Shown piece after piece: positions 18,944 through 27,176 of a stretch of 40,173 bases of DNA (the first letter of the stretch is position 1; every line of letters starts with the position of its first letter). The translations under genes and the position numbers were made by a program. Source of the DNA: Candidatus Omnitrophus fodinae SCGC AAA011-A17 (GTDB lineage: Bacteria; Omnitrophota; Omnitrophia; Omnitrophales; Omnitrophaceae); contig ASOC01000004.1 in assembly GCA_000405945.1 (NCBI GenBank), positions 1 through 40,173 of the forward strand. Direction: 5' to 3'. Below the pieces are notes generated by a model. It did not search any database and had not been told where the DNA came from. It worked only from the letters and a program-made list of their open reading frames with translations.

Positions 18944-20045
18944 TGAATATTTTGTCGTAGGAGCTGACGACTTCGCAGGGTTGGAATCCGTTTTTCTTGA
19001 TAAGCTCGACAAGCTCCTCGCGGGATAGCTCGACCGGGCTTTCGGCGCCCGCGGCATGCATGATTTTTTCGCTAAAGGCCGTGCCTCCAATATCGTCCAC
19101 GCCAAAGGACAAGGCCACCTGAGCGAGTTTGATGCCCACCGTGGTCCAGTACCCCTTGATGTGGAAAATATTGTCGAACAAAAGACGGGAAATGGCGTAC
19201 ACCTTGAGATCCGTGATGCCGTCGGTTTCTCTGGCCTCCACATAGCGGGCCAAAGGGTTGTTGTCGTCGTGATAAGCCAGCGGAATAAAGGAATTAAAAC
19301 CCCCGGTTTCATCCTGAAGTTTCCGGAGCTGCAAAATATGGTCAACCCGGTCTTCAACGTCCTCAACGTGGCCGTAGAGCATGGTGCAGTTTGAACGGAT
19401 GTCGAGTTCATGCGCAGCCCGGTGCACGTCAAGCCATTCCCGGGCACCCATTTTTTTGATGCAAATCTTTTTTCGAATATTCTCCGAGAATATTTCAGCG
19501 CCCCCGCCGGGAAGGCCGTCAAGGCCGCGGTTTTTAAGTTCAACCAAAACGTCCTTGCAACTCATTTGGCCGCGCTTGGCAAAATAATCGATTTCAACCG
19601 CCGTGTAGGCTTTCACAAAAAGTTCGCGGTTAACGCTCTTCACCGTGGAAACAATGTCAAAGTAATAATCAAGAGGCACCGCGTTGTTCAGCCCTCCCAC
19701 GATATGCACTTCCCGGATACCGTTCATCTCCACAGCACACCGCACTTTTTCTCTGATCTCCTCATGCGGCATGGTGTAGCCGCCCTCTTCTCCGGGCAGT
19801 TTGGCAAATGAACAAAAAAGGCAGGCAACTTCGCACACATTAGTGGGATTGAGATTTAAATAATTATTGTAAAAAACTTTCTTGCCGTGAATTCTTTCGC
19901 GGACATGATTGGCGAGATAGCCGATGGCCGTAAGCTCGCGGGACTTAAAAAGCCTGACCCCGTCCTGAAAACTGAGCCGCTGCCCGGTCTCGATTTTTTC
20001 AAAAATATCCTTAAGCTCACTTGAGTCCTTGAGAAGAGAAATCAT
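18933..20045 (-). CDS. mqnE: radical SAM aminofutalosine synthase-like protein (MqnE family)
   Basis: MqnE joins the enolpyruvyl-benzoate intermediate to the SAM-derived adenosyl radical to give aminofutalosine, an early step of the futalosine route to menaquinone. The cluster cysteines are C71, C75 and C78 in NPTNVCEVACLFCSF. The later GGFNSFIPLAYHDDNNPLA resembles the FIPLAFHPxNT region of this family. The 370-residue length fits. The related MqnC and CofH proteins share the fold, so the exact subtype is less certain. The start overlaps the ispG stop by 4 bases (ATGA). No other mqn gene is in the window. The product would supply the quinone for the Nuo subunits encoded downstream. Confidence 0.82.
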   Translation of the reverse strand: MISLLKDSSELKDIFEKIETGQRLSFQDGVRLFKSRELTAIGYLANHVRERIHGKKVFYNNYLNLNPTNVCEVACLFCSFAKLPGEEGGYTMPHEEIREKVRCAVEMNGIREVHIVGGLNNAVPLDYYFDIVSTVKSVNRELFVKAYTAVEIDYFAKRGQMSCKDVLVELKNRGLDGLPGGGAEIFSENIRKKICIKKMGAREWLDVHRAAHELDIRSNCTMLYGHVEDVEDRVDHILQLRKLQDETGGFNSFIPLAYHDDNNPLARYVEARETDGITDLKVYAISRLLFDNIFHIKGYWTTVGIKLAQVALSFGVDDIGGTAFSEKIMHAAGAESPVELSREELVELIKKNGFQPCEVVSSYDKIFSTQ

Positions 20046-21109
20046 GGGGTTTGTTTTTTGGTTTCTTCAATTTGCTGGAACAGCTCATCCACAAGCTCGT
20101 TTTCAGGAACCAGCTTGTGCTTTTTGCCGTCGATATAAATCATACCGGTATTCCGGCCCCCGGTGATTCCGAAATCCGCTTCCATGGATTCCCCCGGCCC
20201 GTTCACTTCGCATCCCATCACCGCGATAGACATCGGATCCTTGATGGACTGAGCGCGCGTTTCCACTTCATTGGCCAGCTTGAACACATCCACATCCGCG
20301 CGGCCGCAGCTCGGGCAGGAAATAATTTTAACGCCCTCTTTTCTCAAACCCAATGATTGAAGGATGAATTTGGCCACTTTGATTTCTTCCACCGGGTCCG
20401 CGGTGAGAGAAACCCGCATGGTATCGCCAATGCCTTCGGCGAGAAGAATACCCATCCCTACGGAAGAACTCACCGTTCCGCGGATAAGCGTGCCGGCCTC
20501 CGTAACCCCGAGATGCAAAGGATAATCCGATTTCCGGCTAAAGAGACGATAGGTGTCAACGGTCATGGGCACGTCGGAGGTTTTAAGAGAAACAACGATA
20601 TCCCTAAAATCCAGCTCTTCAAGAATCCTGATATGCTCAAAAGCGCTTTCCACAATGGCTTCAGCTGTAGGGTGCCCGTATTTTTTTAAAAGGTCTTTTT
20701 GCAGCGACCCGGCATTAACACCGATCCGGATAGGCACTTTCCTTTCCTTGGCTTTTTTGACCACTTCCTCGACCCTTTCGCGGGACCCGATATTGCCCGG
20801 ATTAAGGCGCAATTTGGAAACTCCCTCGTCAAGGGCAATCAACGCGTAACGGTAATTGAAATGAATGTCGGCAATAAGCGGGATCTTGATGCGGCTCACG
20901 ATTTTTCCGATAGCGTGTGCATCCTGCTCATCCGGCACTGCGACACGTACCAGCTCGCAGCCGGCCGCTTCCAGCCGCTGAATCTGATCCACGGTCGCAT
21001 CCACATCCCAGGTATGGGTGGTGGTCATGGACTGGATGCGGACAGGCGCGTCTCCGCCTATCGTCACATCCCCAACCTTGACCTGTCTTGTCTTGCGGCG
21101 CGTTATCAT
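20042..21109 (-). CDS. ispG: 4-hydroxy-3-methylbut-2-en-1-yl diphosphate synthase (IspG/GcpE)
   Basis: IspG converts cyclic methylerythritol diphosphate to HMBPP, the penultimate step of the MEP isoprenoid route. Fe-S ligands C265 and C268 (SCPSCGR), C300 (MGCEVNGPGE) and E307 are in place. The N-terminal TIM barrel (VRIQSMTTT, RLNPGNIG) is typical of the 350-residue bacterial form. The gene starts 6 bases after the nadA stop and is probably cotranscribed with nadA and mqnE. Isoprenoids feed the menaquinone side chain, which gives this operon a common theme. Confidence 0.97.
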   Translation of the reverse strand: MITRRKTRQVKVGDVTIGGDAPVRIQSMTTTHTWDVDATVDQIQRLEAAGCELVRVAVPDEQDAHAIGKIVSRIKIPLIADIHFNYRYALIALDEGVSKLRLNPGNIGSRERVEEVVKKAKERKVPIRIGVNAGSLQKDLLKKYGHPTAEAIVESAFEHIRILEELDFRDIVVSLKTSDVPMTVDTYRLFSRKSDYPLHLGVTEAGTLIRGTVSSSVGMGILLAEGIGDTMRVSLTADPVEEIKVAKFILQSLGLRKEGVKIISCPSCGRADVDVFKLANEVETRAQSIKDPMSIAVMGCEVNGPGESMEADFGITGGRNTGMIYIDGKKHKLVPENELVDELFQQIEETKKQTP

Positions 21110-21115
21110 AGAATT

Positions 21116-22045
21116 TTAAACGATGGAAAGCATCCTCTGGATGGGAAGAATCGCCCTTTCAGCAATGGCCTTCGGAACGCGGATTTCATGCTCCATTCTC
21201 TCAAGAGAAAGCACCAATTTTTCAAGGATATTGAGCTTCATGTACGGACAAATCGCCTGCTCGCTGGCCGGATAAAATTTCTTGGCCGGGTCCTGCTGCT
21301 TCATCCGGTGCAGAATGCCTACCTCGGTCGCGACGATAAATTCCTTGGCAGGCGAACAGTGGGTGTATTTCACCATCGCCTCCGTGGATAAAACCTGGTC
21401 CGCGAGATGCATGGACTTGGTGGTGCAGCCGCATTCCGGGTGCATAATGAATTCGGCCTTGGGATGATCGGCGCGCAATTTATCAACGGCCTCGGAGGTG
21501 ATCAACGCGTGCGTGCCGCAATATCCCTTCCAAAGCTCCATGTTTTTTCTTCCTGTCTTTGTTTTGATATAACTGCCGAGAAAATAATCCGGCACAAAAA
21601 AAAGTTCCTTGTCTTCAGGAATATGGCGCACCACTTTTTCCGCGTTGGAAGAAGTGCAGCAATAATCGCACTCCGCTTTGACCTCCGCCGAGGTGTTCAC
21701 GTAGCAAACCACGACACCGTTAGGGTGTTCGCTTTTCCATTTTCTGATATCTTCCGGCCGTATCATGTCCGACAGCGAACAACCGGCTTCGAGATCCGGG
21801 ATCAGAACGGTTTTGTCCTGGCAAAGGATGCTCGCGGTCTCAGCCATAAAACGCACGCCGCAGAAAAGAATCACATCCGCGCTAGTTTTGGCCGCCTCCT
21901 GGGAAAGCCTGAGCGAATCACCCACAAAATCCGCGATGTCCTGAATATCCCCCACTTGGTAATTATGGGCGAGAATCACGGCGTTGCGCGTTTTTTTAAG
22001 CGCTCTAATTTCATCCTCAATGGTGTTGTATAACTGTTTCGCCAT
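21116..22045 (-). CDS. nadA: quinolinate synthase A
   Basis: NadA condenses iminoaspartate with dihydroxyacetone phosphate to form quinolinate for NAD synthesis, using a [4Fe-4S] cluster. The three expected ligands are C89 (LEAGCSL), C176 (KGYCGTHA) and C266 (ICPYMK). AHNYQVGDIQDIADFVGDS near the N-terminus and HPECGC are family signatures. The 309-residue length is normal. The start overlaps the glutaredoxin-like gene by one base (TAATG). nadB and nadC are not seen. Confidence 0.97.
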   Translation of the reverse strand: MAKQLYNTIEDEIRALKKTRNAVILAHNYQVGDIQDIADFVGDSLRLSQEAAKTSADVILFCGVRFMAETASILCQDKTVLIPDLEAGCSLSDMIRPEDIRKWKSEHPNGVVVCYVNTSAEVKAECDYCCTSSNAEKVVRHIPEDKELFFVPDYFLGSYIKTKTGRKNMELWKGYCGTHALITSEAVDKLRADHPKAEFIMHPECGCTTKSMHLADQVLSTEAMVKYTHCSPAKEFIVATEVGILHRMKQQDPAKKFYPASEQAICPYMKLNILEKLVLSLERMEHEIRVPKAIAERAILPIQRMLSIV

Positions 22046-22284
22046 TATTTCACGTACTCCTTTTCGAGATAGGCGATGATGCTCTCCGATTCATCCATGG
22101 CCACTCCCTTTTCCGGGTCAACGAGAAATGGAACTTGCTCGTTTGGATTCAATTTTGAGAATTCTTCCCACTTCGGAGTGCCGTACTGGACATTGCGGCA
22201 AACATAATCAATCTCAAGCTCGCTTAATTTGTCCCTTACGCGGCGGCAGAAAGGACAGCTTTCAAACTGATATAATTCCAGCAT
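22045..22284 (-). CDS. glutaredoxin-like / GST N-terminal domain protein
   Basis: This small thioredoxin-fold protein of 79 residues has the redox motif CPFC at positions 10-13, the cis-proline loop EQVPFLVD, and a GST-N-like ending MDESESIIAYLEKEY. I prefer the ATG at 22284 because it gives the standard first beta strand (MLELYQFESCPFC) and leaves room for a promoter; an in-frame ATG at 22308 would add eight residues. It leads the nadA-ispG-mqnE group, whose products are Fe-S proteins, so a redox or cluster-supply role is plausible but inferred. Confidence 0.85.
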   Translation of the reverse strand: MLELYQFESCPFCRRVRDKLSELEIDYVCRNVQYGTPKWEEFSKLNPNEQVPFLVDPEKGVAMDESESIIAYLEKEYVK

Positions 22285-22298
22285 TTTTTTGAAAACGA

Positions 22299-22327
22299 AT
22301 TTTCCCATTTTTGTGTAAACGCGTCAA
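22299..22327 (-). promoter_or_regulatory. candidate promoter for the grx-nadA-ispG-mqnE operon
   Basis: Minus-strand TTGACG (22327-22322), a 17-base spacer and GAAAAT (22304-22299) lie 14 bases before the preferred ATG at 22284. This supports that start over the one at 22308, which would lie inside the promoter. Confidence 0.45.
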
Positions 22328-22357
22328 CTTTCTTTTTACTCGTAATGCTGTACTAAC

Positions 22358-23119
22358 TCATTCAAATACAGAGGCTTCGATTCCAGTCGTCTGTTCCAGC
22401 CTCCGGGCGATTTCATGAAGCTTGGCCGGACTCACTTTTCGTAATCCCGGATCAGCTGTGGACCTGTCTATGGAATAAATCTGCACCTCTCGGGGCTGAA
22501 CATAGGCTATAAGCCGTATCCATTTTTCAATTTGCGCCTCGCCCGTATTATCATAACTTCCCGTGATAAAAAGACTTTGAATCACCTTGTCGGGAAAATG
22601 GCGCAGCGCCTCCACAAACCTGTCCCAATCAAAATCACTGCCTACCCTATTGATGGCCAACAAATCTTCCTTGCTGGCCACATCCAGCTTTAAGTACCGG
22701 TCATCCAATTCCAAGAGAGCTTCCCTGACCTTGGGTTTGTGAATAAGGGAAGCGTCGGTCAAAATACCCACCCGGGCCTCGGGAAAAAATTTGTCTCTTT
22801 GCCTTTTAATTTCCAGGATCATTTCCATAAAATCCGGATGCAAAGAGGGTTCCCCGTTTCCGGCCAGGGTGATGCAATCAATCGACTCATGGGCCTCATG
22901 AAATCCCCTGAACGCCTCCTCAATCAAAGGTGCCAATTCACTTATTCTTTTTATTTTTTCCCGGCCCGGCGTTTGCGGAGTCCAGCCGTATTGACAATAC
23001 ACACAGTCAAAATCACAAAGCTTCCAGCTCAAGGGCAGCAGGTTGATTCCCAGCGAATTGCCCAAACGCCTGGAATGAATGGGCCCATAAACGACAGAAT
23101 CCTGAAGGTCAATAGGCAT
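22358..23119 (-). CDS. radical SAM protein of the COG0731 type
   Basis: This is a 253-residue radical SAM enzyme with the CxxxCxxC motif at C35, C39 and C42 (KLCDFDCVYCQYG). The N-terminal signature YGPIHSRRLGNSLGINLLP and the GNGEPSLHP segment are typical of the COG0731 Fe-S oxidoreductase group, whose general role is not settled. No auxiliary cluster domain is seen. It is a single gene, followed by the grx operon after a 50-base gap. The substrate is unknown. Confidence 0.85.
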   Translation of the reverse strand: MPIDLQDSVVYGPIHSRRLGNSLGINLLPLSWKLCDFDCVYCQYGWTPQTPGREKIKRISELAPLIEEAFRGFHEAHESIDCITLAGNGEPSLHPDFMEMILEIKRQRDKFFPEARVGILTDASLIHKPKVREALLELDDRYLKLDVASKEDLLAINRVGSDFDWDRFVEALRHFPDKVIQSLFITGSYDNTGEAQIEKWIRLIAYVQPREVQIYSIDRSTADPGLRKVSPAKLHEIARRLEQTTGIEASVFE

Positions 23120-23132
23120 CTATCATTAACCC

Positions 23133-23160
23133 CTTATATGAAAACATGTTATAGAGACAA
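23133..23160 (-). promoter_or_regulatory. candidate promoter of the radical SAM gene
   Basis: Minus-strand TTGTCT (23160-23155), a 16-base spacer and TATAAG (23138-23133) lie 13 bases before the ATG at 23119. An AGGGG stretch is present but sits about 11 bases from the ATG and overlaps the -10 box, so it is unlikely to be a ribosome binding site. Confidence 0.4.
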
Positions 23161-23215
23161 AACAACCGGATTGCGATTTCATTATACTGCAATCTCATGA
23201 TTAGTACAGCATGGC

Positions 23216-23325
23216 GATTGAAATTGGCCCCCAATTTCAATCATGTATACAACCGTGTACCCATACATCATCGTAGTCGGACATCAAGTCCGACACGATG
23301 AGTACTGGCGCAAAAAGCGCCGGTA
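23216..23325. repeat. array of intergenic hairpins downstream of the hem operon
   Basis: Four inverted repeats follow one another. GATTGAAATTGG/CCAATTTCAATC (23216-23227 and 23231-23242) is perfect with a 3-base loop. ATGTAT/ATACAT lies at 23243-23248 and 23263-23268. TCATCGT-a-GTCGGAC pairs with GTCCGACACGATGA (23268-23282 and 23288-23301; 14 bp with one bulged A). TACTGGCGC/GCGCCGGTA (23303-23311 and 23317-23325, loop AAAAA, one G-T pair) ends the array. Together with the 141-bp repeat they fill the 407-base gap after hemH. No ORF is credible. They may end transcription or form an RNA, although there is no T-tract. Confidence 0.6.
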
Positions 23326-23373
23326 ACATCAAATGAAGCACGATATTAGTCAAAAACGCTATTTCATAGAGAA

Positions 23374-23514
23374 ACTTCGGAGCCTGGGGTTCCTTGAAGC
23401 GACGTCTATTCGGCCGAGCAGACCCTAGCGCAGGACGAATAGCCGAGCGACTCCGAGCCCGCTCGGCTCGGAGGAGCGTTCGCGGAAAGGAAGCCCCAGG
23501 CGGAGAACTGTATC
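23374..23514 (-). repeat. 141-bp structured repeat, copy 1 (after hemH)
   Basis: This copy is about 91% identical to the stretch at 30142-30282, in the same orientation. Its fold would have an outer stem (23383-23395 with 23487-23500) and two inner hairpins: CTATTCG/CGAATAG (23406-23412 and 23436-23442) and CTCCGAGC/GCTCGGAG (23451-23458 and 23466-23473). Two differences between the copies change both partners of a pair and keep the stem. It begins 13 bases after the hemH stop. The strand is given as that of the surrounding transcript. It could be a mobile repeat or a structured RNA. Confidence 0.75.
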
Positions 23515-23526
23515 TAGGACGTCCTT

Positions 23527-24582
23527 TCAAGCGGGATGGGAGGCCGGGAAGTATTCCAAGATAAGGGATTGAAGCATGGCCACAAGCCGGGGATTATCTG
23601 CGATGGTTTTCGCGCGTATATATTGAAGGCCGCATTTCTCTGCCTCCTCTTTGGCTGTAACGTCCAAGTCAAAGAGGAGTTCGACATTGTCACACAAAAA
23701 CCCAATGGGCACGATCAGCACTCTTTTTTTACCTTTCTCAGCCAAAGACTTGATCACGGAAACCACATCCGGTTCAGTCCACGGGCGGCCGCCGCCGCTG
23801 CGGGATTGATAAGCCAGAGTCCAATCCTGGGCGCCAAGTTCAGCCGCGACCAGCGCGCTTGATTGGCGGATTTCCTCCTGATAGCCCGCGCATCCCGGCA
23901 TGTCCAAAGGAATGGAATGCGCGCTGAACAAAATATGCGTTTCTTTTTGGGCATCACTAGAAAGGGAGTCCAGAATTTTTCGCGCTTCATCAACCTGGGC
24001 CTGAATGAATAAAGGATGGGTATGCCAGGGTTTCAAATATTGGTAGTTGATTTCTTCCGCACCTGCTTGTTCAGGCGGCCATCCGCCGCTTGGTCGGGCA
24101 GGTGCTGGCCAACCGCCCGCGCCAACAGTTCTTCTCGCTTCATCCACATCCTGAATATACCGCTCATAGCTGGTTTCACAGCGATGCGGCGCGAGGATAA
24201 CGCCAACTCCCTGTTTCAAACCTAACGCCTTGATTACTGCCAAAGTTTCCTGAAAAAACGGGTGCCAATTCCGCATGCCCACAAAAACAGGCACTCCCGT
24301 ACGCTTGGTACGGGGCTGGTTGGTCGAGCGGCCATCCGACGCTTGTATGGCCGCGGGCTCACTCTCGACTTGCAGAGCGGCTTTTAATTTCTCAGCCAGT
24401 TGAAACGCATAGGCGTTGTAGGGAGAAAAGCCTCCCACCCGCTTATAATGATGCTCGACTTCCTTTAACCGCGCCTCCGGGATGTTGCGGCCTTTCGCCA
24501 CTTGCCGAAGGAAAGGAAGGATTTCCTCACGTTTCGTGGGCCCTCCGAATCCTATAATAAGAACATGGTCAACATTTTTCAC
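23527..24582 (-). CDS. hemH: ferrochelatase with two in-frame repeat insertions
   Basis: HemH inserts iron into a porphyrin at the end of haem synthesis. Family signs are IIGFGGP at the N-terminus, [32 protein letters not shown], the catalytic His in [19 protein letters not shown], and the C-terminal [13 protein letters not shown]. Two segments do not belong to the family: about residues 154-175, rich in Gly, Pro and Trp, which matches a palindromic repeat at DNA level, and about residues 76-90 ([11 protein letters not shown]), a degenerate relative. Both fall between conserved blocks, so the enzyme may still work. The start overlaps the hemDE stop by 4 bases (ATGA). It is the last gene of the long atp-nuo-hem array. 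Confidence 0.93.
   Translation of the reverse strand: MKNVDHVLIIGFGGPTKREEILPFLRQVAKGRNIPEARLKEVEHHYKRVGGFSPYNAYAFQLAEKLKAALQVESEPAAIQASDGRSTNQPRTKRTGVPVFVGMRNWHPFFQETLAVIKALGLKQGVGVILAPHRCETSYERYIQDVDEARRTVGAGGWPAPARPSGGWPPEQAGAEEINYQYLKPWHTHPLFIQAQVDEARKILDSLSSDAQKETHILFSAHSIPLDMPGCAGYQEEIRQSSALVAAELGAQDWTLAYQSRSGGGRPWTEPDVVSVIKSLAEKGKKRVLIVPIGFLCDNVELLFDLDVTAKEEAEKCGLQYIRAKTIADNPRLVAMLQSLILEYFPASHPA
24060..24123 (+). repeat. intragenic palindromic element in hemH (element 5)
   Basis: The outer stem is CACCTGC/GCAGGTG (24060-24066 and 24098-24104). The inner stem is GCGGC/GCCGC around loop CATCC. The tail CTGGCCAACCGCCCGCGCC follows. It is read through in frame by hemH on the opposite strand. 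The strand given is that on which the tail follows the palindrome. Confidence 0.8.
24315..24355 (+). repeat. degenerate palindromic element in hemH (element 6)
   Basis: The core GCGGCCATCCGACGCTTG matches the core of element 5 at all but one position, but the outer stem and tail are eroded. The peptide QASDGRSTN resembles QAADGRLTE, which the hemE copy would encode on its opposite strand. It is probably an older insertion. Confidence 0.55.
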
Positions 24583-26588
24583 CGCCGGCTCCGTTCATGA
24601 ACATAATCGATCAAGGCGATGACATTTTCCACGGGCGTCTGCGGCAATATCCCGTGACCGAGGTTGAAAATATGGCCCGGCCTGTTGCCGGCCTGCTCCA
24701 GAATTTTGCCGGCATGCGCTTGAATAATATCCGGCCGTGACAAAAGCACCACAGGGTCAAGATTGCCCTGAATGCCCCGGTCATAACCGATGGTGCGCCA
24801 AGCCTCATCCAACCCCACGCGAAAATCCACGCCTATCACGTCACCGCCCGCTTCCCGCATCTCATTTAAAAAAGCCGCGGTTCCGGTACCAAAATGAATC
24901 ACGGGCGCAGGCGACTGGCCAGTGCCGATCTGATCAAGCGGCGGATGGCCGCCTAACCGAATCGGCACGACCGGCTTAAGCCCTTGAATCACCTGCCGCG
25001 TGTAAGGCAGGACAAATTCGCGGTAATCCGCCGGAGAAAGACAGCCCGCCCAGCTGTCAAAAATCTGAACCGCGTCAGCGCCCGCTTCAATCTGGCCGTT
25101 CAAATATTCAATCAATCCCCGGCTTATTTTTTCCATGAGCGCGCGCCAGGCTCCAGCGTCCGAAAACATGAATCCCTTGGTCTTGGCAAATGTCCTGGAA
25201 CCGCCTCCTTCCAAAATATAGGAAGCAAGCGTGAAAGGCGCGCCGGAAAATCCAATGAGAGGGATACCAGGTGAAAGCCACGAGCGTGTCAGGCGGACGG
25301 CGTCAAACACAAAGGAGAGCGTTTCCGCCGGCCTGATTTCATTCAAACGGTCGACATCTTCCCGGTTCAGACATTCACCGGTAATCATCGGACCTTCGTC
25401 CTCGACAAAGGCCAATTCAAATCCCAAAGGCTCGACAATCAAAAGAAGGTCGGAAAAAATAATGGCCGCGTCCGCTTTGATTTTCTCAACTGCCATGACC
25501 GTGACTTCAGCCGCGAGCTCCGGATTCTTGCAAAGCTCAAGAAAAGACACACGGCTTCTGAGTTGCCGGTACTCTTTCATGTACCGCCCGGCCTGGCGCA
25601 TGAGCCATACCGGAGTCGCGGAAACCGGTTCACGGCGGCAGGCTTTCAAAAAGAGGGAATCTTTTCGCGCCAACGGATTATCCTTGGTTTCAGGTTTTCT
25701 GAAAATCACAGATGACTTTTGAGTCTTGGACAGAATGAGCTCCGCGGCCTCAGCCGCCATTTCTGAAATCAAAGATCCCATTTTGGGATGGCTGGGCTCA
25801 AAATCCACGCCCACACCCGCTTCCTGAATGGCCTGGCTTGAAGTCGGGCCGATGGAGCAGACCACGATTTTTTTAAACGCAGCCCTCAGATTAGATTCCA
25901 GGCCCATCTCCGAGGCCACCCTGAAAACATGGCGGATTTGGACGGCGCTGGTAAAAACGGCCATTTGCACTTTCCCTGCCGCCATTTCCCGTATAGTGTT
26001 TTGCAGAGGCCCCGTGTCATCTGGCAGCGCCCAGCGGTAGACCGGCACCTGCACCACGCACGCGCCCCTTTTTTTAAGGGCGCGAATAAAAAGATCGTTG
26101 GGAACGCCGTATTCCTGAATGGCCACGGTACGGTCATGAATCGAAACCCCTCTTTCATTCGTGTCCAGGGACTCGAGGATTTCATGCCAGGTGTTGGGTT
26201 CGGACACCGCAACCACACCTTGAAACCCGTATTTATAAAGCACGTTCATGGGCTTGGGGCCGCGCGCCACCAGCGTGATCGACTGAAACGCCTTCACAAT
26301 TTTTTCCAGCGGATATTTTGTGGAAAGAATTTTCATCAGCATGCGCGTGCCCACGCCGGTCATGAAAATCATCATGTCAATTTGACCGCTAAATAGCCGC
26401 GCCGCGAAATTAAAAACTTCGGGATTCTTCTCCAGTGGAATTTCCTGCACGGAAGGCGCGCTGATCACTTCCCCGCCGTGGCGGTTTATGCTTTCGGACA
26501 TAGGAACGGCCATGCGGCTTTCAAACAAAGCAATTCGGACGCCGCCAAATCCTTTACGCTGAGTTAAACCGCGGGGATCCTGCTTCAT
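24579..26588 (-). CDS. hemDE: uroporphyrinogen-III synthase / uroporphyrinogen decarboxylase fusion (HemD-HemE)
   Basis: This is a 669-residue bifunctional protein. Residues about 15-290 are HemD-like ([33 protein letters not shown]), which cyclises hydroxymethylbilane to uroporphyrinogen III. Residues about 310-669 are HemE ([62 protein letters not shown]), which decarboxylates it to coproporphyrinogen III. Two consecutive steps are thus in one chain. An insertion of about 20 residues (about 541-560, [13 protein letters not shown]) splits the usual PVIHFG strand region and is a palindromic repeat. The start overlaps the NYN gene by 4 bases and the stop overlaps hemH by 4 bases. Confidence 0.92.
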   Translation of the reverse strand: MKQDPRGLTQRKGFGGVRIALFESRMAVPMSESINRHGGEVISAPSVQEIPLEKNPEVFNFAARLFSGQIDMMIFMTGVGTRMLMKILSTKYPLEKIVKAFQSITLVARGPKPMNVLYKYGFQGVVAVSEPNTWHEILESLDTNERGVSIHDRTVAIQEYGVPNDLFIRALKKRGACVVQVPVYRWALPDDTGPLQNTIREMAAGKVQMAVFTSAVQIRHVFRVASEMGLESNLRAAFKKIVVCSIGPTSSQAIQEAGVGVDFEPSHPKMGSLISEMAAEAAELILSKTQKSSVIFRKPETKDNPLARKDSLFLKACRREPVSATPVWLMRQAGRYMKEYRQLRSRVSFLELCKNPELAAEVTVMAVEKIKADAAIIFSDLLLIVEPLGFELAFVEDEGPMITGECLNREDVDRLNEIRPAETLSFVFDAVRLTRSWLSPGIPLIGFSGAPFTLASYILEGGGSRTFAKTKGFMFSDAGAWRALMEKISRGLIEYLNGQIEAGADAVQIFDSWAGCLSPADYREFVLPYTRQVIQGLKPVVPIRLGGHPPLDQIGTGQSPAPVIHFGTGTAAFLNEMREAGGDVIGVDFRVGLDEAWRTIGYDRGIQGNLDPVVLLSRPDIIQAHAGKILEQAGNRPGHIFNLGHGILPQTPVENVIALIDYVHERSRR
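24904..24968 (-). repeat. intragenic palindromic element in the hemE part, inverted (element 4)
   Basis: The outer stem is GTGCCGAT/ATCGGCAC (24922-24929 and 24961-24968), 8 bp perfect. The inner stem is GCGGC/GCCGC around GGATG. On the minus strand the tail CTGGCCAGTCGCCTGCGCC follows the palindrome, so this copy is inverted relative to the others. It still keeps the host frame open. Confidence 0.82.
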
Positions 26589-27157
26589 CCTCCGAAAGGA
26601 TTGGAACAGCTTCTAATGAAGTCTGCCGTGACGGGCGTGCGTTCATCGCATTTTTCCCAAAGGTCGCGGTGGGGGGCATTTTGCACACCGTGATAAAGAT
26701 GCACGAGCACGCCTTCGTTGCGCGCGATTTCAATGGCCGGAAGAAAATCACTGTCGCCCGCGACAATGACCGCGTGCGTGATCATTTGTTTGGCGGCCAA
26801 AAGGACCAAATCCACGCCTAGCAGGATGTCCACCCGCTTCTGCGACACAATGGGTTTGCCGTCCTCCGCGTTGCGGCCCTGAAAAGCCAGTTTGCCCAAC
26901 CGCACCTCATAGCGCGGCAGCTGCGCCAGATAATGGAGAAACGACTGCATTTTCGATAATTTTAAAAGCTCTTCAGGCGTGGGCGGATTGCTCTGATAAG
27001 GCTCGCAATGATAATAATAGGTCCGCAAAATCTCATTGCCTGCCGCCAATGTTTGAGAAAACTTTTGATAATCCACGCGGGCGAAACTCAGCTCATCCCT
27101 GATAATCCAGTCAAAATATCCTCCGTCGATAAAAATCGCCGAACGCATTCCACGCAT
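26585..27157 (-). CDS. NYN-domain (PIN-like) protein
   Basis: This 190-residue protein of the NYN/LabA (DUF88) type belongs to the PIN-like nuclease group that often acts on RNA. Acidic residues expected at the metal site are in [11 protein letters not shown] near the N-terminus, [15 protein letters not shown] and [11 protein letters not shown]. The start at ATG 27157 is set by an unusually strong Shine-Dalgarno, GGAGGAGGAGG, 5 bases upstream and just after the nuoN stop. A start further upstream would lie inside nuoN. Its place between respiratory and haem genes is unusual. The substrate is unknown. Confidence 0.87.
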   Translation of the reverse strand: MRGMRSAIFIDGGYFDWIIRDELSFARVDYQKFSQTLAAGNEILRTYYYHCEPYQSNPPTPEELLKLSKMQSFLHYLAQLPRYEVRLGKLAFQGRNAEDGKPIVSQKRVDILLGVDLVLLAAKQMITHAVIVAGDSDFLPAIEIARNEGVLVHLYHGVQNAPHRDLWEKCDERTPVTADFIRSCSNPFGG

Positions 27158-27176
27158 AATAACCTCCTCCTCCGGG

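Noticed and set aside
23237-23530. Possible small gene across the hairpin array
   Set aside because: The sequence is explained by inverted repeats and the 141-bp repeat; no ribosome binding site or known domain.
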